NCBI RefSeq assembly: GCF_014643375.1
Contig: NZ_BMJJ01000013.1
Coordinates: 84,437 to 148,436, forward strand
Source of the DNA: Aureimonas glaciei
GTDB taxonomy: Bacteria; Pseudomonadota; Alphaproteobacteria; Rhizobiales; Rhizobiaceae
Direction: 5' to 3'
DNA length: 64,000 nt
Of the stretch, positions 46,706 to 59,432 are shown piece by piece; position 1 is the stretch's first letter, and every line of letters begins with the position of its first letter. The notes beneath the pieces were generated by a model that worked only from the letters and a program-made list of their open reading frames with translations, did not search any database and was not told the DNA's origin. Position numbers and translations under genes: made by a program.

Positions 46706-46846
46706 CCTCTTCTCGCCCGGCGCACGGCCTGCGCGGCCGGGCGCTCGACCGGCGCTCTTCGCGCTTGCGAAATGGCGGGAAGCGAAGCACTCTCGGCTGT
46801 CAGCTTCCCCACCTCAGAAGGAAGCGTCTCGTAGGGAGTGCCTGAT

Positions 46847-50308
<3,462 letters not shown>

Positions 50309-50337
50309 CTTCCGCATCCTCGCTTCCGTTATGCCGG

Positions 50338-50362
50338 CGCCGCCCCTCATCGGGCGGCGTTT
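50338..50362 (+). terminator. Terminator hairpin after pyc
   Basis: Stem CGCCGCCC (50338-50345) and GGGCGGCG (50352-50359) with a 6-base loop and a short TTT tract, 29 bp downstream of the pyc stop. Confidence 0.65.
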
Positions 50363-50435
50363 GGCTGACTCTCTCGGCTCCGCATTGGGTTCGCGCCGCG
50401 CTGACGACGGCCGAAGATCCATTTGACTTGACTGC

Positions 50436-50461
50436 TTATGCCGATTTATGCATGGTTATGC
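50436..50461. promoter_or_regulatory. Three TTATGC direct repeats at 10-bp spacing, candidate DeoR operator
   Basis: TTATGC occurs at 50436, 50446 and 50456, one helical turn apart, 24-50 bp upstream of the DeoR-family start at 50485. A related GCATGATT, a partial complement, follows at 50470. Phased repeats upstream of a repressor gene suggest autoregulation. Confidence 0.5.
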
Positions 50462-50484
50462 ACGATTGAGCATGATTGGCGCGC

Positions 50485-51297
50485 ATGGAATCCCATCTTC
50501 TGACGACCGAGAGACAGACGCAGATCCGGACACTCCTAGCCGAAGAGGGGCGTGTTCTCGCGGCGCCGCTCGCCAAGCGCTTCAACGTCTCCGAGGACAC
50601 GGTGCGCCGCGACCTGCGCGATCTCGCCCAGGCGGGCCTCTGCCGCCGGGTCTATGGCGGCGCCGTTCCGGTTGCGCCGTCGGACGGCTCGCTGTCCGAG
50701 CGCCGCCACCTCGCGCCGGCGCGCAAAGCCGCGCTCGCCCGGGCCATCGCGGCCGAGATCGCGCCGGGATCGCTGCTGTTCATCGATGCCGGCTCGACCA
50801 ATCTCGCCGTCGCCGAGGCGCTGGCGGTGGATGCCGGGCTGACCGTCGTGACGAACGCCCCCTTGATCGCCTGCGCTCTTCTGGAGCGCGGCGGCATCGA
50901 GACCATCCTCATCGGCGGACGGATCGATGCGGGAACGGGCGCCTGCTTCGGTCCCAAGGCGCTGGCCGATGCGGAACGGTTCCGGCCGGATGTGCTGATC
51001 CTCGGCGCCTGCGGAATTGATGTCGGCGAAGGGGTGACCGGAAATGTCTTCGAGGAATGCGAGCTGAAGGCGGCGCTGGCGTCGCGCAGCCGCCGCATCT
51101 TCGTCGCCGCGACGAACGACAAGATCGGCACGGCCGCGCCCTATGCGGTCATCGCGACCGAGAAGATCTCCCTGCTGTTCGTCGAGGCCGACTGCGATCC
51201 CGCCGCCATGGAAGCGATGGCGGCGCGGGGCGTCAGCCTCGTGCGCGCCGCACCGGATGATGCACGGCGCCAGAAGCCCGCGGGCGGGAAAGACTGA
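50485..51297 (+). CDS. DeoR/GlpR-family transcriptional regulator
   Basis: A 270-residue repressor. The N-terminal helix-turn-helix (TTERQTQIRTLLAEEGRVLA, RFNVSEDTVRRDLRDLAQAG) is followed by the sugar-phosphate-sensing DeoRC domain (LLFIDAGSTNLAVAEAL near residue 95, VVTNAPLIACAL, ILGACGID, IFVAATNDKIG). The ATG at 50485 gives the canonical start; a TTG at 50476 is an alternative. The MFS gene begins just after its stop, so the two are probably co-transcribed and the regulator probably controls that transporter. The inducer is unknown. Confidence 0.92.
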   Translation: MESHLLTTERQTQIRTLLAEEGRVLAAPLAKRFNVSEDTVRRDLRDLAQAGLCRRVYGGAVPVAPSDGSLSERRHLAPARKAALARAIAAEIAPGSLLFIDAGSTNLAVAEALAVDAGLTVVTNAPLIACALLERGGIETILIGGRIDAGTGACFGPKALADAERFRPDVLILGACGIDVGEGVTGNVFEECELKAALASRSRRIFVAATNDKIGTAAPYAVIATEKISLLFVEADCDPAAMEAMAARGVSLVRAAPDDARRQKPAGGKD

Positions 51298-51325
51298 CAT
51301 GGCGAAGATGGAAGGAGTGAGCGGC

Positions 51326-52537
51326 ATGGCGCTTGCGGAGGATGTGCCCCTGTCGCCCTCGGCGGCCCTGCCAATGCACCGCATCGCCGTCTCCGCGGCG
51401 TTTCTGGCCAACGGCTTCCTGATCGGCAGCTGGGCGCCGGAGATCCCGCTGTTTGCGGCGCGCCTGGACATCTCCAAGGCGACGCTCGGTATCATGATCC
51501 TCGTCTTCGGCCTCGGCGCCGTGGCTGCGATGCCCGTTGTCGGCCGGCTGATCGGGGCGCTCGGCTCGCGCCTGCCGATGCTGGTTCTGCATCTCCTGAT
51601 GGTGCCGGCGCTGCCTCTGGCCGTGCTGGCGCCGGGTCTCGTCACCGCCGGTCTCGCCGTCGCTTTGATGGGGATGGCCACCGGCGGCATGGACGTCGCC
51701 ATGAACGCCAACGCCGTGGCGGTCGAGCGCCGGCGGCCGCGGGCGATCATGTCATCCTGCCACGGCTTCTGGAGCGTCGGGGGGCTTCTCGGCGCCGGCC
51801 TCGGTGGCTTCATCATCGCCGCCTTCGGGGCGCTCGGCCATTCGCTGATCGTCGCCGTCGTGATCCTGGCGCTGTGGCTCGTGGTGGCTCGGGGCGCGCT
51901 CGCCGATGGGGTGGCGAAGGCGGAGTCGACAGCCCCTGGCGCGGACGCGGTACCGGGGGCGGCGGGGACCAGCCGTGCCGGCGTGCTCAAGGCGATCGCG
52001 GTCGGGCTGTTCGCGCTGTTCGCGATGATCCCGGAAGGCGCGGCGATCGACTGGAGCGCGGTCTATCTGCGCCAGGAACTCGACGCCGGCGACGCCGCCT
52101 CGGGCCTCGCCTTCGCCGCCTTCTCGCTCACCATGGCCTGTTTCCGCTTTGCCGGCGACGGCATCCGCGATCGCTTCGGGGCGGTCCAGACGGCGCGGGT
52201 CTGCAGCGCCCTGGCCGCGGCGGGGCTGCTGGCTGTCGGCCTCGCCGACACGCTGCCGGTCACGCTTCTCGGCTTCGCCCTGATGGGCGTCGGCCTGTCC
52301 AACATGGTGCCGATCGCCTTTTCGGCCGCCGGCAATGTCGAAGGTCTCAGGCCGGGAACCGGCCTGTCGATCGTCTCGGCGCTCGGCTACAGCGGCATTC
52401 TTCTCGCGCCCTCGGTGATCGGCTTCGTCGCCGAGCATTCTGGCTTTCGCGTCATCTTCCTCTCGCTGGCGCTGCTGCTCGTCGTCACCTTCCTCGCCGC
52501 AGGTCTCGTCCGCGGCGCCGATCGCCGCTTGGACTGA
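51326..52537 (+). CDS. MFS transporter
   Basis: A 403-residue major facilitator with about twelve hydrophobic helices. The first is VSAAFLANGFLIGSWAPEIP, and the helix 2-3 region (GLGAVAAMPVVGRLIGALGS) carries the family loop. GMDVAMNANAVAVERR and CHGFWSVGGLLGAGLGG are typical of the subfamily whose members are often annotated as fucose/sugar-type permeases, though specificity is not visible. Of the in-frame starts at 51299, 51308 and 51326, the last has GAAGGAG at the right distance. It follows the DeoR-type gene and ends at a strong hairpin. Confidence 0.9.
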   Translation: MALAEDVPLSPSAALPMHRIAVSAAFLANGFLIGSWAPEIPLFAARLDISKATLGIMILVFGLGAVAAMPVVGRLIGALGSRLPMLVLHLLMVPALPLAVLAPGLVTAGLAVALMGMATGGMDVAMNANAVAVERRRPRAIMSSCHGFWSVGGLLGAGLGGFIIAAFGALGHSLIVAVVILALWLVVARGALADGVAKAESTAPGADAVPGAAGTSRAGVLKAIAVGLFALFAMIPEGAAIDWSAVYLRQELDAGDAASGLAFAAFSLTMACFRFAGDGIRDRFGAVQTARVCSALAAAGLLAVGLADTLPVTLLGFALMGVGLSNMVPIAFSAAGNVEGLRPGTGLSIVSALGYSGILLAPSVIGFVAEHSGFRVIFLSLALLLVVTFLAAGLVRGADRRLD

Positions 52538-52553
52538 GCCCCGTAAACGACGA

Positions 52554-52575
52554 CGCCGGCCCTTTCGGGCCGGCG
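52554..52575. terminator. Hairpin between convergent MFS and DUF3309 genes
   Basis: Perfect 9-bp arms CGCCGGCCC and GGGCCGGCG with TTTC loop. It lies 17 bp after the MFS stop and about 30 bp after the DUF3309 stop on the other strand, so it could serve both. No long T tract follows on either side. Confidence 0.55.
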
Positions 52576-52605
52576 CTGACAGCAGATGATGGAGGTCGGG
52601 AGGGG

Positions 52606-52764
52606 CTAGATTCGGCCGAGCAGGACGAGGATCAGCACCACCACGAGGATGACGCCGAGAATGCCGCTCGGGCCGTAGCCCCAGTTGCGCGAATGGCCCC
52701 AGGAGGGAACGGCGCCGATCAGGACGAGGACGAGGATGATGATAAGGATGGTGCCGAGCGTCAT
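52606..52764 (-). CDS. DUF3309-family hydrophobic microprotein
   Basis: A 52-residue membrane microprotein. Two hydrophobic segments (LGTILIIILVLVLIGAVP and GILGVILVVVLILVLLG) flank a short polar loop with SWGHSRNWGYGPS, the DUF3309 signature. The ATG at 52764 gives exactly this domain; the longer frame upstream adds unrelated residues. Function is unknown; such proteins are widespread in alphaproteobacteria and often present in several copies. Confidence 0.85.
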   Translation of the reverse strand: MTLGTILIIILVLVLIGAVPSWGHSRNWGYGPSGILGVILVVVLILVLLGRI

Positions 52765-52981
52765 AGGAATGTCCTGACTTCTGGATGGGTCGTGCGTCAC
52801 AAACCCGCGAGGAGACTGTGAGTTCCCTTCCCGCACGGCGATTGTTGGCCGGGCGCGCACAATTTTTCCGGCGCACTTCTTGCGCCAGGCCGCTCCGTCA
52901 CAGGGCCGACATGGTCGCGGTGCCATTTGACAAGCCGTCCCGAAAGCGCCACCTCGACCTTTGTCCTTCTCCGCCGTGTGG

Positions 52982-54271
52982 ATGTCTCAGATGAACATCG
53001 AACCCCTCATCGACGCCCTCGATGCCGACCCGACGCCGCGGCGCCGGACTGTGGCCGTCGATGTCGGCGGCATTCTCGTCGGTGGCCCGGCGCCGGTCGT
53101 CGTGCAGTCGATGACCAATACCGACACCGCCGACATCGACGCGACGGTCGCGCAGGTCGCGGCGCTCGCCAAGGCCGGCTCCGAAATCGTCCGCATCACC
53201 GTCGACCGCAACGAATCGGCCGCCGCCGTCCCCAAGGTGCGCGAGCGCCTCGACCGGCTCGGCATCACCGTGCCGCTGGTCGGCGACTTCCACTATATCG
53301 GCCACACGCTGCTCGCCGAGCACCCGGCCTGCGCCGAGGCGCTGGCGAAATACCGGATCAATCCCGGCAATGTCGGCTTCGGCGAAAAGAAGGACCGGCA
53401 GTTCGTCCAGATCATCGAGCAGGCGATCCGCTGGAACAAGCCGGTGCGCATCGGCGTGAACTGGGGCTCGCTCGACCAGGCGCTGCTGACGCGGCTGATG
53501 GACGAAAATTCCCTCTCCGCCCGGCCGCGTTCGGCGCGGGCGGTGATGCGCGAGGCGATCATCCAGTCGGCGCTGTTCTCGGCGCAACTGGCCGAAGAGA
53601 CCGGCCTTTCGCGCGACAAGATCATCCTCTCGGCCAAGGTGTCCAACGTCCAGGATCTCATCGCCGTCTACCGCGACCTGTCGAACCGCACCGACCATGC
53701 GCTGCATCTCGGCCTGACCGAGGCCGGCATGGGCTCCAAGGGCATCGTCGCCTCGTCGGCCGCTCTCGGTATCCTCCTGCAGGAAGGCATCGGCGACACC
53801 ATCCGCGTGTCGCTGACGCCTGAACCGAATGGCGACCGCACGCGTGAAGTGCAGGTGGCACAGGAGATCCTGCAGACCATGGGGTTCCGCCAGTTCGTGC
53901 CCATCGTCGCGGCCTGCCCGGGCTGCGGCCGCACGACCTCGACCGTATTCCAGGAACTCGCCGAACAGATCCAGTCCGACCTCCGGACTTCCATGCCACT
54001 CTGGCGCGAAAAATATCCGGGCGTCGAGGGGCTGAAGGTCGCGGTCATGGGCTGCATCGTCAACGGTCCCGGCGAATCCAAGCATGCCGATATCGGCATC
54101 TCGCTGCCCGGCACCGGCGAGACGCCGTCGGCACCGATCTTCGTCGACGGCAAGAAGGTCGCCACCCTGCGCGGGCCGAACATCGCCGAGGACTTCAAGG
54201 TGATGGTCGCCGACTATATTGATCGGCGGTTTGGCGTGGCGACGGTCGCGGTCGAGCCGGCTGCCGAATAG
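52982..54271 (+). CDS. ispG: 4-hydroxy-3-methylbut-2-enyl-diphosphate synthase
   Basis: A 429-residue [4Fe-4S] enzyme of the non-mevalonate isoprenoid pathway. The TIM-barrel part has [30 protein letters not shown] and YRINPGNVG. The C-terminal iron-sulfur part has ACPGCGRTT and [10 protein letters not shown], giving the three cluster cysteines, plus the conserved Glu. The ATG at 52982 is taken; 52991 is an equally open start, three codons later. The lytic transglycosylase gene begins 4 bp after its stop. Confidence 0.96.
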   Translation: MSQMNIEPLIDALDADPTPRRRTVAVDVGGILVGGPAPVVVQSMTNTDTADIDATVAQVAALAKAGSEIVRITVDRNESAAAVPKVRERLDRLGITVPLVGDFHYIGHTLLAEHPACAEALAKYRINPGNVGFGEKKDRQFVQIIEQAIRWNKPVRIGVNWGSLDQALLTRLMDENSLSARPRSARAVMREAIIQSALFSAQLAEETGLSRDKIILSAKVSNVQDLIAVYRDLSNRTDHALHLGLTEAGMGSKGIVASSAALGILLQEGIGDTIRVSLTPEPNGDRTREVQVAQEILQTMGFRQFVPIVAACPGCGRTTSTVFQELAEQIQSDLRTSMPLWREKYPGVEGLKVAVMGCIVNGPGESKHADIGISLPGTGETPSAPIFVDGKKVATLRGPNIAEDFKVMVADYIDRRFGVATVAVEPAAE

Positions 54272-54275
54272 CGCG

Positions 54276-55235
54276 ATGGCTGTCCGGCGCGGCGCTCTCC
54301 TTTCGCTGCTGGCCAGCCTCACCGCCGTCTGGACGGCGGCGGCCGAAGTGCCGCTCGGCGACGCGCCTGCGGCGGAGACGGGGGGGCTGGCTGCCGACGC
54401 CCTGACGGCGGCCGCCACGACGGCGAAGGCCAGGGCGAACGCCCCGCCCGGTATCGGCCCTCCCGCCCCGCCCGTCGGCAAGACCGGCACGGCCCTCATC
54501 TGCGACCTCATCGCGACCAATGCCGCCGCGACCGAGATGTCGCCCGATTTCTTCGCCCGGTTGATCTGGAAGGAAAGCCGTTTCGACGGCGAGGCGCTGT
54601 CGCCCGTCGGCGCCCGCGGCATCGCGCAGTTCATGCCGGGCACCGCGCGCGAGCGCGGCCTCGACGATCCCTACGACATTAGCGAGGCGATCCGTCATTC
54701 GGCGCTCTATCTGCGCGATCTCAAGGCCGATCTCGGCAATTGGGGCCTGGCGGCGGCCGCCTATAATGGCGGCATCAACCGGGTGAAGCGCTGGCGCGTC
54801 ACGGGCGGCTCGTTGCCCTACGAGACCGAAAACTATGTCCTGTCGATCACCGCCCGCTCGGCAGACTGGTTCCTCGAACCCGGCCGCGAAATCGAGGCGG
54901 CGCCGCTCGATGCGGCGAAGAGCTTTGACGAGTCCTGCCAGGCGATGCCGATGGTGCGGACGCGCGCCCCGGCCGTCGAGAGCGCGCCCATGCAGCCCTG
55001 GGGCGTCCAGGTTGCGGGCAGCCCGCGCCAGACAGTGGCGCTGCAATCCTTCCGGCGCGTGCAGGCCCGGTTTTCCGGCATTCTCGGGAGCAAGGCGCCG
55101 ATCGTCGTGCGCGACCGTGCCAGCCGCGGCCGCATCTATGCCGTGCGGATCGGCGCCGATTCGCGTGGCGAGGCCGATGCCCTGTGCGGCCGGCTGCGCG
55201 GCGCCGGGGGCAGCTGCGTGGTTTTCCGCAACTAA
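54276..55235 (+). CDS. Lytic transglycosylase (SLT) with C-terminal SPOR domain
   Basis: A 319-residue exported murein hydrolase. The signal peptide RRGALLSLLASLTAVWTAAA leads into a proline/alanine-rich linker. The SLT domain (about residues 75-190) has the catalytic Glu in LIWKESRFD, then VGARGIAQFMPGTARERG and LAAAAYNGGINRVKRW. From about residue 245, VQVAGSPRQTVALQSFRRVQ and GRIYAVRIGADSRGEADALC form a SPOR domain, which binds denuded glycan at septa. Its proximity to ispG suggests co-transcription. Confidence 0.9.
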   Translation: MAVRRGALLSLLASLTAVWTAAAEVPLGDAPAAETGGLAADALTAAATTAKARANAPPGIGPPAPPVGKTGTALICDLIATNAAATEMSPDFFARLIWKESRFDGEALSPVGARGIAQFMPGTARERGLDDPYDISEAIRHSALYLRDLKADLGNWGLAAAAYNGGINRVKRWRVTGGSLPYETENYVLSITARSADWFLEPGREIEAAPLDAAKSFDESCQAMPMVRTRAPAVESAPMQPWGVQVAGSPRQTVALQSFRRVQARFSGILGSKAPIVVRDRASRGRIYAVRIGADSRGEADALCGRLRGAGGSCVVFRN

Positions 55236-55295
55236 AGAGGCCGGGCACGAAAAGCCCAGCCTCGAGCTGTGCGTCCCGGATGCCGGGCGCCGCGG

Positions 55296-55323
55296 TGCCG
55301 GGCAGGGAAGACCCCGCCCGGCA
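55296..55323. terminator. Hairpin between convergent lytic transglycosylase and SOD genes
   Basis: Arms TGCCGGGC (55296-55303) and GCCCGGCA (55316-55323), 12-base loop. It is positioned as a shared 3' hairpin, 6 bp from the SOD stop; no T tract is present, so termination strength is uncertain. Confidence 0.4.
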
Positions 55324-55328
55324 GAGGC

Positions 55329-56018
55329 TCAGGCGGGCATTTGCTCGCCGACGAAGCGCCAGTTCACGAGATTGTCGAGCACCGCCTTGACGTGATCGGG
55401 CCGGCGGTTCTCGTAGTCGAGATAATAGGCGTGCTCCCAGACGTCGACGCCGGCGAGCGGCGTCTTGCCCTCGGCGATGGGGTTGCCGGCATCCTGCAGA
55501 CCGAGGATCTCGAGCTTGCCGTCGCCGGCGACGAGCCAGACCCAGCCGGTACCGAACACTTTTCCGGCCTCCGCCACCATCGCCGCCTTCATCTCGTCGA
55601 CGCTGCCGAAATCGCGGTTCACGGCTTCGAGGAAGGCGCCTTCGGGCGCGGCCGGGCCGTCTTCGAACTGGTTCCAGTAGAAGACATGGTTCCAGGCCTG
55701 GCCGGCATTGTCGAAAATCGCCTGGTTCCCGTCTGCTTTCGCCTTGGTGATCGCCTCTTGCAGCGAGAGCCCCTCGAAGGGGGTGCCGGGCGCAAGTTCG
55801 TTCAGCTTGGTGAAGTAGGATTTATGGTGCTTGCCATAGTGGAGGCCGACCGTCTTGGCCGAGATCGTCGGGGCCAGGGCATCTTCGGCATAGGGTAGGG
55901 GCGGCTGGGTGAAGCCCGCGGCGGCGGCCGTCGCCTGTGCCGCGGCGGTGCGCGGCAGGAAAGTTGCGGCGGCAGCCGCGCTGCTGAGGGCCAGAAGGCT
56001 TCTTCGGTCGATCGGCAT
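55329..56018 (-). CDS. sodB: Exported Fe/Mn-family superoxide dismutase
   Basis: A 229-residue SOD. The N-terminus IDRRSLLALSSAAAAATFLP followed by RTAAAQA is a twin-arginine signal peptide, so the enzyme is exported already folded. Metal ligands are visible in HYGKHHKSYF, NHVFYWNQF and DVWEHAYYLDY, and AGQAWNHVFYWNQF together with FGTGWVWLV are nearer Fe-type than Mn-type SODs. The ATG at 56018 has GAGGAG upstream. Most bacterial Fe-SODs are cytoplasmic, so a Tat-exported form is noteworthy; it would protect the periplasm from extracellular superoxide. Metal choice is inferred. Confidence 0.92.
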   Translation of the reverse strand: MPIDRRSLLALSSAAAAATFLPRTAAAQATAAAAGFTQPPLPYAEDALAPTISAKTVGLHYGKHHKSYFTKLNELAPGTPFEGLSLQEAITKAKADGNQAIFDNAGQAWNHVFYWNQFEDGPAAPEGAFLEAVNRDFGSVDEMKAAMVAEAGKVFGTGWVWLVAGDGKLEILGLQDAGNPIAEGKTPLAGVDVWEHAYYLDYENRRPDHVKAVLDNLVNWRFVGEQMPA

Positions 56019-56496
56019 AAAATCTCCTCTTCGCAAACGGATGACGGTATCGGACTGGGCGGCGCATCGCCTGTCGGACCGTCCCTGAGCCAATGCCCCG
56101 CTCACCGATCGGGTTTCATCGATGACGCAGTTGTGCCCGGGCGCCGGAGACCCGGCCGGCGCCCGGGAAACGCCGGCGGCCTCGCCGGCCGTGCATGCCT
56201 GCCGCCTTCTCGCGGGTGTCCAGAGACGAGTTTGCCGCGGCGAGGGGCAGGAGTGGGCCGCGTATGGCGCGGATTTTCGCGTTCAGCATTCGGAATACTT
56301 CTGGGCGTCAAGTTCGCTAAACGATAAGTCGAACAACTCCTCTTGATCAACACAACTAAAAATAGAAGGCGTCCGTTCGTTCGGATACATGACGTTCTAA
56401 AGAAAATACCACTCTAGGCAGCAAGCACTTAGCGTATTTTTAATGCTCACTGAGATATACTGATAACAATCACTTTTCGGGTTTGGAGACCTCCGC
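56019..56496. promoter_or_regulatory. Divergent SOD / chemotaxis-transducer interval with A/T-rich part
   Basis: A 478-bp gap. The half near SOD is G/C-rich; from about 56290 to 56490 the sequence is clearly A/T-rich compared with everything around it. TATACT at 56456-56461 is a plausible -10 box, 36 bp before the transducer start, and GGAGACC is its Shine-Dalgarno. Short open frames here have no recognisable homology or ribosome sites. Confidence 0.5.
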
Positions 56497-58239
56497 ATGC
56501 TGGGCTTTGGCGCGTCCGATTCTGCACGAACGCTGGCAGCCATGGGCCGGTCCCTGGCCGTCATCGAATTCGACCTTTCCGGTCGGATATTGACGGCGAA
56601 CCAGAATTTTTGCCGGGCCATGGGCTATGCGCTGTCGGAAATCGTCGGCCAGCATCACAGCCTGTTCGTCGCGCCCGACATGGTGCAGTCCGCGGCCTAC
56701 AAGGCTTTCTGGGCGCAGCTGGGCCGGGGCGAATTCGTCGCCGAGGAGTTCGTACGGATCGCCAAGGACGGCCGCCAGGTCTGGCTTCAGGCGTCCTACA
56801 ACCCGGTGACGACGGCTGGCGGCAAGGTCTACAAGGTGGTCAAGATCGCCACGGACATCACGGCGGCAAAACTGAAGGCGGCCGAGAATGCCGGCAAGAT
56901 GGACGCGATCGCGCGCGCCCAGGGCGTGATCGAGTTCACGCTCGATGGCCAGATCCTCACCGCCAACCCCAACTTCCTGAAAGTGGTCGGCTATTCCCTT
57001 GACGAGGTGGTGGGCAAGCATCATCGTCTCTTCGTCGATCCGGCCTTTGCCGCCTCGCCCGACTATGCCGAGTTCTGGGCCAAGCTGCGACGGGGCGAAT
57101 TCGTCGCGGAAGAATTCCGGCGGATCGGCAAGGGCGGCAAGGCCGTCCACATCCAGGCTTCGTACAATCCCATCTTCGACAGCAATGGCGCGGTGACGAA
57201 GGTGGTGAAATTCGCCGTCGATGTCAGCGCGCGGGTCAACGCCGTCAACGAACTGGGTGCGGGGCTCGGCCGGCTGGCCGAGGGGGATCTGACGCGCGCC
57301 ATCGACAAGGCCTTCCTTCCGGCGCTTGAGCCCTTGCGGGTTTCCTACAACATCTCCGTCGATCGTCTCGGCGACACCCTGCGGGCCGTGGCCGGTGTGG
57401 CCAACGGCATCCACGCCGGCGCCGATCAGATCCGCCTGGCGGCCGACGATCTTTCCAGCCGCACGGAACAACAGGCGGCCGCCATCGAGGAGACCGCGGC
57501 GGCCCTGGCCGAGATCACCACGGCCGTGAAAACGTCGAGCCAGCGCGCGGACGAGGTCGGGCGCCTCGTCAACCGGGCGAAGGCCGGTGCCGAGCGTTCG
57601 GGACAGGTGGTGACGCGGGCGATCGACTCGATGGCCGCGATCGAAAAATCCTCCGAGGAGGTGGGCAAGATCATCGGCGTCATCGACGAGATCGCCTTCC
57701 AGACCAATCTGCTGGCGCTCAACGCCGGTGTCGAGGCGGCACGGGCGGGCGAGGCGGGGCGGGGCTTTGCGGTCGTCGCCCAGGAGGTGCGCGGACTGGC
57801 GCAGCGTTCGGCGGAAGCCGCCAAGGAGATCAAGAGCCTGATCTCGACCTCGTCGAAGCAGGTCGCCGACGGCGTCGAACTGGTTGGCGAGACGGGGCGG
57901 GCGCTGCAGGTGATCGTCGCCGAGGTCGACGAGATCGACGGGCACGTCAACTCCATCGTCGCGTCGGCCCGGAGCCAGGCAACCGGGCTCAACGAAATCA
58001 ACATTGCGGTCGGCACGCTGAACCAGGGTACCCAGCAGAATGCGGCCATGGTCGAGGAATCGACGGCGGCGAGCAACGAACTGGCGGCCGAGGTGGTGGA
58101 GCTGAACCTCCAGCTCGGCAAGTTTCGGACGGACCGGGCGCCTGCCGCCCATCAGCGACAGGCTGGGCGTTCGGGCTCGCCGGTCCACGATCTCGAGTCG
58201 CGCGTGGTGGCCGCCTTCCCGCGCGCCGTGAAGGGCTAA
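56497..58239 (+). CDS. Soluble methyl-accepting chemotaxis protein with two PAS domains
   Basis: A 580-residue cytoplasmic transducer. Two tandem PAS domains (residues about 18-125 and 138-245) are near-repeats of each other: AVIEFDLSGRILTANQNFCR then GVIEFTLDGQILTANPNFLK, each ending KVVKxxxDI/V. A short HAMP-like segment (LGRLAEGDLTRAID) leads into the signalling domain, with the hairpin tip IDEIAFQTNLLALNAGVEAA near residue 397. There is no membrane helix, so it senses an internal cue, possibly redox or an FAD/heme-bound PAS ligand; the ligand is inference. The C-terminus lacks the usual receptor pentapeptide. It stands alone, with no che genes in the window. Confidence 0.93.
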   Translation: MLGFGASDSARTLAAMGRSLAVIEFDLSGRILTANQNFCRAMGYALSEIVGQHHSLFVAPDMVQSAAYKAFWAQLGRGEFVAEEFVRIAKDGRQVWLQASYNPVTTAGGKVYKVVKIATDITAAKLKAAENAGKMDAIARAQGVIEFTLDGQILTANPNFLKVVGYSLDEVVGKHHRLFVDPAFAASPDYAEFWAKLRRGEFVAEEFRRIGKGGKAVHIQASYNPIFDSNGAVTKVVKFAVDVSARVNAVNELGAGLGRLAEGDLTRAIDKAFLPALEPLRVSYNISVDRLGDTLRAVAGVANGIHAGADQIRLAADDLSSRTEQQAAAIEETAAALAEITTAVKTSSQRADEVGRLVNRAKAGAERSGQVVTRAIDSMAAIEKSSEEVGKIIGVIDEIAFQTNLLALNAGVEAARAGEAGRGFAVVAQEVRGLAQRSAEAAKEIKSLISTSSKQVADGVELVGETGRALQVIVAEVDEIDGHVNSIVASARSQATGLNEINIAVGTLNQGTQQNAAMVEESTAASNELAAEVVELNLQLGKFRTDRAPAAHQRQAGRSGSPVHDLESRVVAAFPRAVKG

Positions 58240-58318
58240 GCGAGCCCCGCGCGGTCCGGCCAGAACCGTAGCCAGGAAGCGCCGCCGAGCGCTTGATCCG
58301 AAAGGTGGCCTTGCCGCT

Positions 58319-59218
58319 TTAGCTCTGCCGCGCGGCGATGAAGCGGGCCGCGTCGACGAGAACGGCGGCCCTTTCGCCATACGGCGCAAGGCATTCGCTC
58401 GCCTCGCCCACCAGCTGCTCCAGCCTGGCCCGTGTCCAGTCGTGGCCGTGGAGGGCGGGAAGGGTCTTCTTGCCGCGGGCGCGGTCCTTGCCGGCGGCCT
58501 TGCCGAGGGCGCTTGCCTCGGCGGTCTCGTCGAGGAGGTCGTCGGCGAGCTGGAAGGCGAGGCCGATGATCTCGCCAAAGCGGCGAAGGCGCCGACGGTC
58601 CTCTTCTGCCGCGCCGGCGAGGATCGGTCCCGCCTCGCAGGCGAAGGCGATCAGCGCGCCGGTCTTCATCGCCTGCATGCGCGAGATCTCCGCCTCGCCC
58701 AGCATCTCCGTCTCTGCGGCGAGATCGAGCGCCTGGCCGCCGACCATGCCGGCCGCGCCTGCTTCCCGCGACAGCGCCTCGATCAGCGTCAACCGGGCCT
58801 GCGGCGCGATCGCCTCGGCCCCGGCGACGAGCCCGAAGGACAAGGTCAACAGCGCGTCGCCGGCGAGAATCGCCGTCGCCTCGTCGAAGGCCTTGTGCAC
58901 GGTCGGGCGGCCGCGGCGCAGGTCGTCGTCGTCCATGGCCGGCAGGTCGTCGTGGACGAGGGAATAGCAGTGGACGCATTCGAGTGCCGCCGCGACACCG
59001 GCGACGCCCGGGCCGGCGGCGCCGAACAGGCGCGCCGTTTCCATCACCAGGAAGGGGCGCAACCGCTTGCCGCCGGCCAGCGCGCCGTGCCGCATGGCTT
59101 CGGCCAGGCGGGCCGGGGTGCCCCGCATCAGCGGATGCGCGCCCTCCAGGCTTTCGGCGAGCACGGCCTCGATCTCGGCCGCCGCGTCTTTCAGCCGAAA
59201 CTCGAACGCATTGGGCAT
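58319..59218 (-). CDS. ispA: Farnesyl/geranyl-type polyprenyl diphosphate synthase
   Basis: A 299-residue trans-prenyltransferase. The first Asp-rich motif is [14 protein letters not shown] in [17 protein letters not shown], the second is QLADDLLDE, and [16 protein letters not shown] matches the substrate pocket; the length fits short-chain (C15) synthases. The ATG at 59218 follows GGGAGAAG. It condenses IPP and DMAPP from the pathway that includes IspG. Product chain length is inferred from family, not proven. No dxs gene is next to it. Confidence 0.92.
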   Translation of the reverse strand: MPNAFEFRLKDAAAEIEAVLAESLEGAHPLMRGTPARLAEAMRHGALAGGKRLRPFLVMETARLFGAAGPGVAGVAAALECVHCYSLVHDDLPAMDDDDLRRGRPTVHKAFDEATAILAGDALLTLSFGLVAGAEAIAPQARLTLIEALSREAGAAGMVGGQALDLAAETEMLGEAEISRMQAMKTGALIAFACEAGPILAGAAEEDRRRLRRFGEIIGLAFQLADDLLDETAEASALGKAAGKDRARGKKTLPALHGHDWTRARLEQLVGEASECLAPYGERAAVLVDAARFIAARQS

Positions 59219-59432
59219 TATTCTTCTCCCTGCCGCTCGGCCAAGCGGCAGGGCCGCCCGAGGATGCGACGGGCTTCGCCGATCCGCCGGCACAGGTCAA
59301 GCGGGCCGCGTTGCCGACGGTGGCACCAAGACGTTGCGAGTCCGGCCGCACGCCGATATGACCTCAGACGATCCTGCCGGCCGAAGAGGCCGGTACGCCG
59401 CGGCCGGTCCGCGGCCCAGCCGGAAAGCTCCC

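Noticed and set aside
56122..56346. Small plus-strand frames upstream of the chemotaxis transducer
   Set aside because: No ribosome site, no conserved sequence and a composition shift midway; not called as genes.
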